Source: UBA6987 sp045616945
GTDB lineage: Bacteria; Bacillota; Clostridia; Lachnospirales; Lachnospiraceae
DNA length: 48,326 nt
Direction: 5' to 3'
NCBI GenBank assembly: GCA_045616945.1
Contig: JAZLHR010000064.1
Coordinates: 1-48,326, forward strand
The notes beneath the pieces are model-generated. The model made no database searches. It had not been told where the DNA came from and worked only from the letters and a program-made list of their open reading frames with translations. The translations under genes were made by a program, and so were the position numbers. Positions 1 to 7,857 of this stretch are shown in pieces (the stretch's first letter is position 1; the number at the start of each line of letters is the position of its first letter).

Positions 1-149
1 CAATTATACCATGGGCTTTACCAAGCCGATTGATCGATTGTCAAGATGCGGAGGATTTTCCCTTAGAGGCGGGACATCCTTCCTCTTTTAGAGAGGAATA
101 AAGAGTAACTATTAACCTTACAAAAACTATTATACGAGGAAAAACAAAA
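1..149. other. Leader/intergenic region upstream of the first giant gene
   Basis: No gene is visible here. The region has a small perfect hairpin at 81-97 (TCCTCT, loop of 5, AGAGGA) and a box TATTAACCTTACAAA at 110-124 that nearly matches one upstream of the pilin operon (16848-16864). The ribosome site GAGGA at 136-140 lies 9 bases before the ATG at 150. No convincing -35/-10 pair was found, because the only TATTAT-like hexamer (128-133) is too close to the ribosome site. Confidence 0.5.
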
Positions 150-3100
150 ATGGGAAAAGATGCAGACATAAAAAAAGCCTTCGAAGAATTTGAGTTATAC
201 AAAGAATCCGTGTCCAAACAGCCGCTTACCCGACTTGAAAAGATGAATCTCGACTGTCAGGAAGCGATTATTCGGGAAAGTACCAAGCCCTCAGGAGAAG
301 ATCATGAAATAATACTCCGGCATCAGATTGCCCTTCGGCTGACTATTGCTTATGCCAGTAAACACGGGCTTGATTCGTCCGAAGCCGAACTGAACGCTCT
401 GGCCGATAAGCTGCTCCAGGATCCTCACATGAATATGATCCTGTATCATTGCGAGATTAACCCGCACGAGTTCCTTTCGAGCATTGAGAAGCCCGATCCG
501 CCGAAGGTACAAAGCAGTGTTTCCTGGATCGACGATATTCTTCATTTTAACAAAAAAACGCCGGAAAAGGCTTATGAACAGGTCAGCGATAAAATTCCCC
601 CTGAAAACAAGGATGACTTTATCCGCTTCAGCACGCTGAACGAAAACATCCGGCTCTTTCGCTACGAGCTGGCCAAAAGCCCGGAAGAGTTAGCGGAAGC
701 ATTCAATCGATCTCAGGGCGAGAAAACTTCAGCCGCCCGGTATTCAGCCGCTTTATCAGAAAACCAGGCCGGTGTGGATAGAGTCAAAAAGATCCCTTAT
801 GTCGGCGAAATGCCGGCGGCCTATAAGCGGATGTACTATTATTTTCTTGACCATACGGATTCCTCTGACGTCATCGCCAAGAACACAGAAATAATCCGGA
901 AAATAAGTGATAAAAGTGCAGAATACGATGATTTCCGCAAGGAATTCGGTCTGGAGATGCTTAACCGGATGCTTGCGATCCCGGATAGTGAGATTGCCCC
1001 GAAAACATTTGATGAAGCCCGTGAGGCGCTGGAAAAACACCCTGAAATCCCGGCGCTTTGGGAAATACCGCATTTTTTACGCGATCTTGGCTATGCTGTT
1101 CCGGAGCAGTACCGCGAAGCTTTGATGCATAAGTACAAATTACATAGCGCTTATACTCTGCCGCTTAATGACCTTGCCAAGACCTATGCGTCCGAATATA
1201 GCCGGGAAGCGTACCTCTTATCCGAAATCGACGTATTTGATGCATTCTATATCGCCGAGAATAATGTTCGTCGGGGTCCTTATGTGATGAGTAATGCACT
1301 GTCGCAATCATTGATGACGAACAGTCAGGGCATTTATAATTCCAGGAGGCCTAAAAATACACAGCCTGATCCCGAGAAATTTGACGGCATCAAAATGACT
1401 GCCGATATGCTTACTCCGGAAGCTCATGCCGCCGATAATGCACCGGTGCAGGCTAAAGCCGAACCGGCTGCAGCCGGTCCCGCTGAAGCTCCGCAGCCGG
1501 AAAACGCCGCCGAACCCGAAGTACAGGAGCCTGCGATCTATCAAAAAGCAGCGATCGACAATTTCCGCAGCCGTCTGGAAAAAGCAAAAAGCAATTCAAA
1601 AGAATATACCTCTCTTCTTACGGCCTTTAGCGCTTTTGAGGCCTATTACGGTGCGGAAAAAGAAGAACGGGAAGAGCTCCCGGAAGAACAGAAAAACCGC
1701 TTATTGACCGATCTTAAAGCGGCAGCTGCCGAATACTACAATGCCAAAAGCGAACTGCAGCACGATCCGATGCGCAAAAGCCGTATGGATATTGCCCTGG
1801 AGCTTTATGATCTGACGTCCGAAGTCACAGACGACATTAAAAAAGAAGCGGAACCTGTCCCTGCGGCTGCCCCTGCAAAAGATCCCGAAACTGTTCTCAC
1901 GGCGATGCGGAGTGAGAAATATTACACGGATGAAGAGTTTAAGAGCAGCTTTGAAGAGTATCTTGATTCGGCCATAGAAGCCCGCCGGAACCACGCCTGT
2001 TCGAAAGAAGAGATAGATGAGAGGGCAGAGAACTACGCCTATGCGGAGATGTGCATCCTGTCAGACGAGCAGATAGACCTGAAAGAGCTCAAGACGGATG
2101 CGCCGAATCTGGAAATGCTTTATCAGGCCGAGATTGTGGAGGCAAATCAATGGAGAGAGCTCCGCAGCCTGGCTCGTGACTTTGAGAGTCTTAAAAACGT
2201 TATCGATTCGATAAGCCTGTCTCTTGAAGAAAAAAATGATGCTGCCGCCGATAGAGATAGGCTTGAGCAGTGCAGTCTATCCCTTGAGAATAGCATTGAC
2301 AAGATAGAACAGTCTTTTAAAAACAAGGATACTACTGGACTCGCCACATCTATTCCGGAAACCGTAATATTCATTCAGGGAAAGATCGAACAACTGGGTA
2401 TTGACGATCAATCGTTCCCCCCGGAAAAGCTGTATTCCCTGATTGAGTCCGAACGCAGCGGAAAGGCGCTGATGGCTTTTGCAAAAGTGGGTGAGTCCGG
2501 CTCGGTTTCTTTCCCGTTAAAAAAATTCGTCAGCAGCAGAATGGATGATCTGAGCAAATCGTTCAGCAAACAGCTTGATAACATAGACAAAGCCCAAAGC
2601 TTTTGCGCCGGCGCCAAATACAGATTTATCAATGGACCGTCTGAATTTAAAGACAACTTCTATCACCTGGAGGAATACCGGGAAAAGGTTGCGGATCTGA
2701 AAGAGCGCTTAGACGATTCCGGGATACTCAGCACCCCGGAAGGCGGCAGGTTCCGGGATAATCTGAACAAGCTGGAGGAAGAACTGACACCCAACATAGA
2801 TAATTTAGGGTCGGAACAGCTTGCCTATCCGAAGGCTTTGAACAACATCAATGCAGCTGCCTCGCTGCTGCTCGGGCAGAAAAAAGACTTAAAAGGCTCT
2901 GATGCCAAACTGGTTCGGGATCTTGCTGCTTTGAGCACGCCTGCCGGGGAATATGTCCTTAAGCAGCAAAAGGAGCCGCTCAGGAAATTTGTAAATTCCC
3001 TGAGCGATTTTCAGGAGCGTCTGGAAAATGCTTCCGCCTTCTTCAGCAGCAGCAACTCCGCGGAATATCTCCGGATGCTTGAAAAGCTGAAGGAACTCAA

Positions 3101-3914
3101 AACAGAGATCAGGGAGAATACGCATCTGCTTTCCGCCGGTACCGGCAAGGTGGATTATAACGATCCGTCCTTTATTAAGAAATTTAAGGATCTGAAGTCC
3201 GCGGCAGCCGATTACTATGAAGCAAAGCTTACGCAGGAAAAGAACAGTACCCGTTACGAACGCTTTACTATCGCGGAAGAGATCATGAAGCTCGGCGGGA
3301 TCGGTTCGGGTAAGCCGGCCCAGGTAATCGATACTTCTTTTAAGCTTTATGAGACAACATTTCCTTCTATTGATGATTTTCTGGAAAGACCCTCGGAAAA
3401 AAGAAGCGTCGAGGCAGCTCTTACCCGCAGCTTTGACGATTATGACGCAGTCGATGCTCTCCTGCTATACTCGAAAGTATTTCACTACTGCATCGATCAC
3501 CCGGGAAAAGCCGGGAATAATCTCAGCGACAAAGAGCTTGCCCAGTATAAAGGTGCTGCTGTTGTCTGCGATCTTCTCCAAAGCGAAAAGGACGGATGGA
3601 ACATTCTGAAAGCCGCGAAGGATCATTCTCCCGAAGAGGTCGCCATTGCCAAGAGCAACGTCCTCCTCGGACGGAATGTACGTAAACTGATCCAGGCAGC
3701 GGATGACAGAAAAACTCTTTTTGAATCCTTCGGCAAGAACAAAAAAACGATCGAAAATTTCAAAGCTAACCTGCTGAAAAGCAGCAAAAACGTCTCCCAA
3801 ATCACCGGAGAAATCCGCAAAGAAGATCTGGAGATCGGTGATGAAGCAAGCAGAAAGGCTTTTTCTCCCGCACGAAAGCTGCCGACATCCAAGCCCCAGC
3901 AAAGAGGGCTTTAA
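150..3914 (+). CDS. Giant helix-rich soluble protein, putative T4SS cargo (giant protein 1)
   Basis: This 1254-aa protein is not a family I can name. It has no signal peptide or membrane segment and is almost wholly charged helix. An Ala/Pro/Glu-rich linker (about aa 424-463) separates an N-terminal helical region from a longer C-terminal region. Two copies of a short helical module occur, with LKAAAAEYYNAK near aa 521 and LKSAAADYYEAK near aa 1014, each followed by an R..xxIA helix. Related modules occur in the other four giant proteins of the window. The C-terminal 25 residues are polar and basic (ARKLPTSKPQQRGL), as in many T4SS substrates; this is suggestive only. The start is supported by GAGGA at 136-140. 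The gene converges on giant protein 2 and ends at a long hairpin. The cargo role is inferred from context; a structural or cytoplasmic scaffold role is possible. Confidence 0.8.
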   Translation: MGKDADIKKAFEEFELYKESVSKQPLTRLEKMNLDCQEAIIRESTKPSGEDHEIILRHQIALRLTIAYASKHGLDSSEAELNALADKLLQDPHMNMILYHCEINPHEFLSSIEKPDPPKVQSSVSWIDDILHFNKKTPEKAYEQVSDKIPPENKDDFIRFSTLNENIRLFRYELAKSPEELAEAFNRSQGEKTSAARYSAALSENQAGVDRVKKIPYVGEMPAAYKRMYYYFLDHTDSSDVIAKNTEIIRKISDKSAEYDDFRKEFGLEMLNRMLAIPDSEIAPKTFDEAREALEKHPEIPALWEIPHFLRDLGYAVPEQYREALMHKYKLHSAYTLPLNDLAKTYASEYSREAYLLSEIDVFDAFYIAENNVRRGPYVMSNALSQSLMTNSQGIYNSRRPKNTQPDPEKFDGIKMTADMLTPEAHAADNAPVQAKAEPAAAGPAEAPQPENAAEPEVQEPAIYQKAAIDNFRSRLEKAKSNSKEYTSLLTAFSAFEAYYGAEKEEREELPEEQKNRLLTDLKAAAAEYYNAKSELQHDPMRKSRMDIALELYDLTSEVTDDIKKEAEPVPAAAPAKDPETVLTAMRSEKYYTDEEFKSSFEEYLDSAIEARRNHACSKEEIDERAENYAYAEMCILSDEQIDLKELKTDAPNLEMLYQAEIVEANQWRELRSLARDFESLKNVIDSISLSLEEKNDAAADRDRLEQCSLSLENSIDKIEQSFKNKDTTGLATSIPETVIFIQGKIEQLGIDDQSFPPEKLYSLIESERSGKALMAFAKVGESGSVSFPLKKFVSSRMDDLSKSFSKQLDNIDKAQSFCAGAKYRFINGPSEFKDNFYHLEEYREKVADLKERLDDSGILSTPEGGRFRDNLNKLEEELTPNIDNLGSEQLAYPKALNNINAAASLLLGQKKDLKGSDAKLVRDLAALSTPAGEYVLKQQKEPLRKFVNSLSDFQERLENASAFFSSSNSAEYLRMLEKLKELKTEIRENTHLLSAGTGKVDYNDPSFIKKFKDLKSAAADYYEAKLTQEKNSTRYERFTIAEEIMKLGGIGSGKPAQVIDTSFKLYETTFPSIDDFLERPSEKRSVEAALTRSFDDYDAVDALLLYSKVFHYCIDHPGKAGNNLSDKELAQYKGAAVVCDLLQSEKDGWNILKAAKDHSPEEVAIAKSNVLLGRNVRKLIQAADDRKTLFESFGKNKKTIENFKANLLKSSKNVSQITGEIRKEDLEIGDEASRKAFSPARKLPTSKPQQRGL

Positions 3915-3935
3915 CAGGTCTCCGCTCTCACAGCA

Positions 3936-3984
3936 GACGCAGAAAGGCGCCTCCGCACAGACGTGCGGGGCGCCTTTCTGCGTC
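3936..3984. terminator. Very strong bidirectional hairpin between convergent giant genes
   Basis: A perfect 16-bp stem (3936-3951 with 969-984 of the same block, i.e. 3969-3984) encloses a second 6-bp stem (3953-3958 with 3963-3968) and an AGAC tetraloop, with a single bulged base at 3952. Neither strand has a long T tract after it. It lies between the stop of giant protein 1 and the stop codon of giant protein 2, and overlaps that stop codon by two bases. It could terminate both transcripts or protect their 3' ends. Confidence 0.8.
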
Positions 3985-6900
3985 AGAATCTTTCGTTGGC
4001 CCATTTCGGAGCATCTGAAAAGACGGCTTTTCTTTCCGCGGAAGCCTTGCTTTGGGCCGGGGGCTTCGGTTCGAACATATTGCGGAAAACCGCGAAAGCC
4101 TCCCTGCTTTCCGACTTGTTCGCCAGCTTCGAGAGTATTTCGGCTTTTTGTTTATCGAGAGGAGAAATGCCCATCAGGCGGTAGAAATCGGTTTCCTTTT
4201 CGGCCGCGCCCTTCTGCCGGTTTTCCGCATCAAGGGCGGCCTTCCGATACTGCGTCAGCGCGGGGGAGGTCAGCACGTAGCTGCAGAAATATTGTACGTT
4301 TTGATCGTTCGGATGCTTAGCGGAAAGCTCCATGATATGCATAAAGCCTTTGCGGAAGGCGCCGCGGTCGTTCTGCAGGATCTCCGCTGCGCGGTCATTC
4401 GCCGTGTCATTTGTGCTTTGGGGCTGCTGCAGCGCCGTCTGAGCCACGCTCTTGCAGCGATGCATAAATATAGCGGCACTGCGCACCGCGTCGTGGTCTG
4501 CGGTACGGGAATTCGTTACCGAACGGGCCATTGCCCGGGCATAGGCTGCGGCGTCGATGGCAAAATTCCGGCGCTTCATTTCAAAATCGGAGAGCTTGGT
4601 CTGCTTCGATTTATAATCCGCATAGGCCTGTGCGCGTTCGGCCAGCTGCGTGTAGAGGATCTGCCGTTCCACACGATTGAGCTTGTTCTGCTTGATTTTA
4701 TCCAGAGCGGCAAAGGCGTTTGCCATACGGTCGAAGGTATCGGTGGAACGCTGCCACCATTTATTGACCCCGGCAAGCGTGTTTTTCAGCGCGGAATAAT
4801 CCGGGACTTTGTCCGTTTTTCCCGTGTCAAATGAAAGCTTCTTTGCGGCGGGGACAGTATACAGCCCGGAAAGATCGGCCTTCGGGCTCCTGCGCTCGGC
4901 AAGAGCGCGGGAGCGCACGGCATCCTTCCTGATACTGTCCTGCGAGTATTCGCAATAGGCGGCGGTCCTTCGCGCCAGCCCCTCGGCAAAGCTTGTCGTG
5001 TTTTTAATCCTTTCGGAACGGTATGCCTCAGCCATGGCTGTGGAGACCGTATGCAGCTGTTTCAGGCTTGTTAATACCGTGTCCCGCTCCTCCGGAGTCA
5101 TTTCCTTCGGATTGTCCAGCGCCTCGGCGCGATCCCGGTTGTTTTCCATCTGATCCAGCACAGCGGAGAGGGTTTCCTGCGTATTTTCCAGCTGCTTCTT
5201 GAATAAGACGCTTTCCGTGCCGAGCCAGACATTTCTTTCTTCGTCGCCCGGGTATTTTGTTCCGTATTTTACCCGCATCGCCTTTTGTTCTCTGCGGAGA
5301 TAATCGGCGTTCAGCTCGTTTAGGTACTCAAGATGATCCTTAAGGCTCATGCTTTCGTCGGTACCGACGCATCTGGCTGTGGGCAGCTCATAGAGAACGG
5401 CATCCTGATGATCATCCTTTACTGCCGAGGGATCGGTAAGGGCTTTATTGTAGCTTTGGCACAGCAGATCTGCGGTGGCGAAAACGTTGGCAAAGGTGGT
5501 ATATTTTTCGTCCGCGTACTCTTTTCTGTACTTTTTCAGGTCCGAAACGGAGAGCTTTTCCCAGTCCTCGTCATTACAGATCTTGATTTTATTGTTCCGG
5601 ATCCTGTACTGCAGGTCCGCAAGCCGCTTTCTGGCAGCGTCCATCTCCGGCCCGGAAACGCCGGCAGGCAGCATGGTTTTCAGATATTCGTCCGTTTTTT
5701 CGGCGGTAACGGACATGACTCGCTCGGCAAGCTCCTTGTCGATCACTTTAATATCCTCAACCGGCGACATACGCCTGTATTTCGTTCCGGATTTATAATA
5801 TACTTCGCCGAAAGAGGCGTCGTTATCAATCCCCTGAACACCCGTGATCTGCAGCTTTCCTTTGATCCTTTCCACGGTATAGAACATATTGTGGCCGTGG
5901 CGGTCCTTGTTGGCGCAGAGCGTATCAACGAATTCAAGCCGGCTTAAGGACTTAAGACCGCTTCCGCTGATGCTGAGCGTATCGGGCTCTGCTTTCGGTT
6001 TTTCGGCTTTGGCGGGCTCAGCGCCGGGGGCGGAAGCTTTTGCAGGCTCTGCCTTCGGCGCATCAGCCTTTGCGGGCTCCGTTTTGGGCACGGCAAAAGC
6101 TTTGGTACGGGCGGCTCTCAGCACGTCATCATAGCTGATGCCGCTGGCACCGACCATAAAGCTGCCGTTTATGACGGTCCCGTTCAGCTTAAGTGTCATC
6201 GGCGTTGAGCGGGCGATCACGCTGCCGATCCCGAGGTATTCGGCGAAGTCGGACATGGCGTTATTCCGCCGGTTGATGTTCCCGCCTTCGCTGATCTGAG
6301 CATTGGACATGGAGATATTGGCGTCCTGGAGTGAGTGGGCATAACGCACACTTTGCAGCATGATATCCAGATATTCTCGAAACTCCGGATCTTCAAGAAC
6401 GGTGGGAGTCAGGAACTCATCCGGAATATGAAATTGGCTTTTCAGTGCGGATGCCGCCCGCGCAACGGTTTTCTGCCAGTAAATCTTTTCTTCCGCAGCT
6501 CGCTTTTTTCTGGCCTCGTCTATATCAAGCGGCTTTTCATCAGCTTTCTTTTCGCTTTCCTTTGGCGCTTCGGCATAGTCGGTCAGACGGGTGAATAAGC
6601 CAGAAAGGCTCTCGTTGGAGGCATTTCTGCTGATCGTTTCATGGATGCGGTCAAATTTGGCCAGCAGCCGCCCGGGAATTTCCTTTTCGGCCTTTTCCCG
6701 GAAAATGGACGGCAGATCGGCAAAAGAGTTTTTGGTAAAGAAGCCCCGGGTAACATTTCCCGCTTCATCCTCCAGATCAAAGGCCATACGGGAGCTGAGA
6801 GCGGCGCCTACTTTCGCGGCGTCGCCGTCCAGCTCGGCATTGATATGTCTCGGAAGAACGGCTTCCGGTGCCGCTGCTTCCGGGGGCATAAGCTCACGAA

Positions 6901-7564
6901 TATGCTCATTTATCGGCTTGGCGGGAAGTGCGGCGAGCTCTTTTGCCTTGCTCCGGAACTCTTCGGGGATGGGCAGCCCCTCTCCGGAAAGCGAGGCATA
7001 CTGTGTTTCAAAAAGGGAAATGCTTTTATCCGAAAACGCGATACGGCACAGCTGGGTGAGCGTTTCATTTTCCGGATGCTTTTCCGCGAGTCCGGCAAGC
7101 TGCCGATAAACGTTCAGAAAGTTATCTTTTTCGCGCAATAAGGACACTTTTGCGTCGGGATCATCGGGACGGCGGCTTAAGGCGGAGGTAAGGCGGCGCG
7201 TGCGCTCCAGAAATGTCGCGACGCCGTACGCGGCTTCCCACTCGGTCATGGACTGAGCATAGGCTGACATTTCCTCGGCCAGATCAATCCGGCGGTTTTC
7301 AAAAGCCGAACGTTTTTCCTGTGCTTTTTTATATCCGGTATATTCCGCGGCGCGATCGGTCAGTGTGTCATAAAGTGCGAGCTTCTCAAAAGGATCCCGG
7401 TAAACATTCCCGGAAATGTATTTAAGCGCGCCGAAAGCTTCAGCCATCCGGCTGAACTCCCCGTGGTCTCCGTGCCACCATTTGCTTAGTTCTTCAAGTT
7501 TTTTCTCCAGTGCGGAATAGTTCTTTTTGGTACTTTCTGCGCTGTCGTTTTTATTGCCGGGCAT
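3983..7564 (-). CDS. Giant protein with kinase-like DRHxxN/DND core, putative T4SS effector (giant protein 2)
   Basis: The protein has 1193 aa when started at MPGNKND (7564), which has AAAGGAAG just upstream; a longer reading frame to 7711 runs through the promoter and is rejected. The same helical module occurs at both ends: YSALEKKLEELSKWW near aa 15 and YSALKNTLAGVNKWW near aa 922. An Ala/Lys/Pro/Glu linker (about aa 490-530) lies in the middle. Before it is an NRRNNAMSDFAEYLGIGS segment (about aa 430-447), and after it LCANKDRHGHNMFY (DRH near aa 553) and GIDNDASFG (near aa 578). The spacing and motifs resemble the catalytic loop and metal-binding motif of HipA/PI-kinase-like atypical kinases. 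This is a motif-level call, and no ATP-binding lysine is evident. There is no signal peptide, and the C-terminal tail is polar. It is transcribed divergently from giant protein 3. Confidence 0.8.
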   Translation of the reverse strand: MPGNKNDSAESTKKNYSALEKKLEELSKWWHGDHGEFSRMAEAFGALKYISGNVYRDPFEKLALYDTLTDRAAEYTGYKKAQEKRSAFENRRIDLAEEMSAYAQSMTEWEAAYGVATFLERTRRLTSALSRRPDDPDAKVSLLREKDNFLNVYRQLAGLAEKHPENETLTQLCRIAFSDKSISLFETQYASLSGEGLPIPEEFRSKAKELAALPAKPINEHIRELMPPEAAAPEAVLPRHINAELDGDAAKVGAALSSRMAFDLEDEAGNVTRGFFTKNSFADLPSIFREKAEKEIPGRLLAKFDRIHETISRNASNESLSGLFTRLTDYAEAPKESEKKADEKPLDIDEARKKRAAEEKIYWQKTVARAASALKSQFHIPDEFLTPTVLEDPEFREYLDIMLQSVRYAHSLQDANISMSNAQISEGGNINRRNNAMSDFAEYLGIGSVIARSTPMTLKLNGTVINGSFMVGASGISYDDVLRAARTKAFAVPKTEPAKADAPKAEPAKASAPGAEPAKAEKPKAEPDTLSISGSGLKSLSRLEFVDTLCANKDRHGHNMFYTVERIKGKLQITGVQGIDNDASFGEVYYKSGTKYRRMSPVEDIKVIDKELAERVMSVTAEKTDEYLKTMLPAGVSGPEMDAARKRLADLQYRIRNNKIKICNDEDWEKLSVSDLKKYRKEYADEKYTTFANVFATADLLCQSYNKALTDPSAVKDDHQDAVLYELPTARCVGTDESMSLKDHLEYLNELNADYLRREQKAMRVKYGTKYPGDEERNVWLGTESVLFKKQLENTQETLSAVLDQMENNRDRAEALDNPKEMTPEERDTVLTSLKQLHTVSTAMAEAYRSERIKNTTSFAEGLARRTAAYCEYSQDSIRKDAVRSRALAERRSPKADLSGLYTVPAAKKLSFDTGKTDKVPDYSALKNTLAGVNKWWQRSTDTFDRMANAFAALDKIKQNKLNRVERQILYTQLAERAQAYADYKSKQTKLSDFEMKRRNFAIDAAAYARAMARSVTNSRTADHDAVRSAAIFMHRCKSVAQTALQQPQSTNDTANDRAAEILQNDRGAFRKGFMHIMELSAKHPNDQNVQYFCSYVLTSPALTQYRKAALDAENRQKGAAEKETDFYRLMGISPLDKQKAEILSKLANKSESREAFAVFRNMFEPKPPAQSKASAERKAVFSDAPKWANERF
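5977..6100 (-). repeat. Ala-Lys-Pro-Glu linker repeat in giant protein 2
   Basis: About three imperfect units of the type AEPAKADAPK occur in tandem just before the kinase-like catalytic segment. They probably form a flexible, extended linker. Confidence 0.75.
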
Positions 7565-7611
7565 ATTCTGCTTCCTTTGGGTTTGAGTGAATGTGCGGTA
7601 AGTTCGTGCAG

Positions 7612-7656
7612 CCTTCCGCCGCTGCAGTGCCTGTACGAAACGGCGGCAGAAGGCGG
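7612..7656 (-). promoter_or_regulatory. Structured 5' leader of giant protein 2
   Basis: On the plus strand GCCTTCCGCCG is followed, after about 20 bases, by CGGCGGCAGAAGGC. In the minus-strand transcript this forms a GC-rich stem with a small internal loop, about 50 bases ahead of the start codon. It could stabilise the long mRNA or hide/expose downstream sequence. No known riboswitch was recognised. Confidence 0.5.
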
Positions 7657-7682
7657 TATCTGCGGTACTTCCGAGCAGAAAT

Positions 7683-7711
7683 ATCATAAGCGGAAAGGCC
7701 CCGAAAATCAA
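7683..7711 (-). promoter_or_regulatory. Sigma-A-like promoter of giant protein 2
   Basis: On the minus strand TTGATT (7706-7711) is followed by 17 bases and TATGAT (7683-7688). This agrees well with the TTGACA-17-TATAAT consensus and implies a leader of roughly 110 bases containing the hairpin at 7612-7656. Confidence 0.65.
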
Positions 7712-7732
7712 GCCGCAGGGAGGACGTAAACG

Positions 7733-7771
7733 GTGAAAAACGGTGAAAAAACAGTGAAAAGAAGGTGAAAA
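7733..7771. promoter_or_regulatory. Four phased GTGAAAA repeats between divergent promoters
   Basis: Four copies of RGTGAAAA follow each other, with A-tracts starting at 7736, 7746, 7757 and 7768 (10-11 bp apart). They lie upstream of both divergent promoters. Helical phasing suggests intrinsic bending, a cooperative array of protein sites on one DNA face, or both. Confidence 0.6.
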
Positions 7772-7795
7772 TAAGGCCGAAGCAATCGGCAGTAC

Positions 7796-7824
7796 TTGCT
7801 TGCCCGTGCCGAATATGTTATGCT
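7796..7824 (+). promoter_or_regulatory. Candidate promoter of giant protein 3
   Basis: TTGCTT (7796-7801), a 17-base spacer and TATGCT (7819-7824) form a moderate sigma-A-like promoter. It lies about 34 bases before the start codon at 7858. Confidence 0.45.
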
Positions 7825-7857
7825 GTTTTTACAATTCCACACAAAGGAGTAAAGGAA

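Noticed and set aside
128..133. TATTAT as -10 element for giant gene 1
   Set aside because: It lies only two bases before the ribosome site, so transcription would begin inside or after the Shine-Dalgarno sequence.
7565..7711. N-terminal extension of giant protein 2 with a hydrophobic stretch that could look like a membrane anchor
   Set aside because: The extension runs through a good promoter and a structured leader; MPGNKND at 7564 has a proper ribosome site.
7765..7857. N-terminal extension of giant protein 3
   Set aside because: It overlaps the candidate promoter, and the ATG at 7858 has an excellent AAAGGAG.
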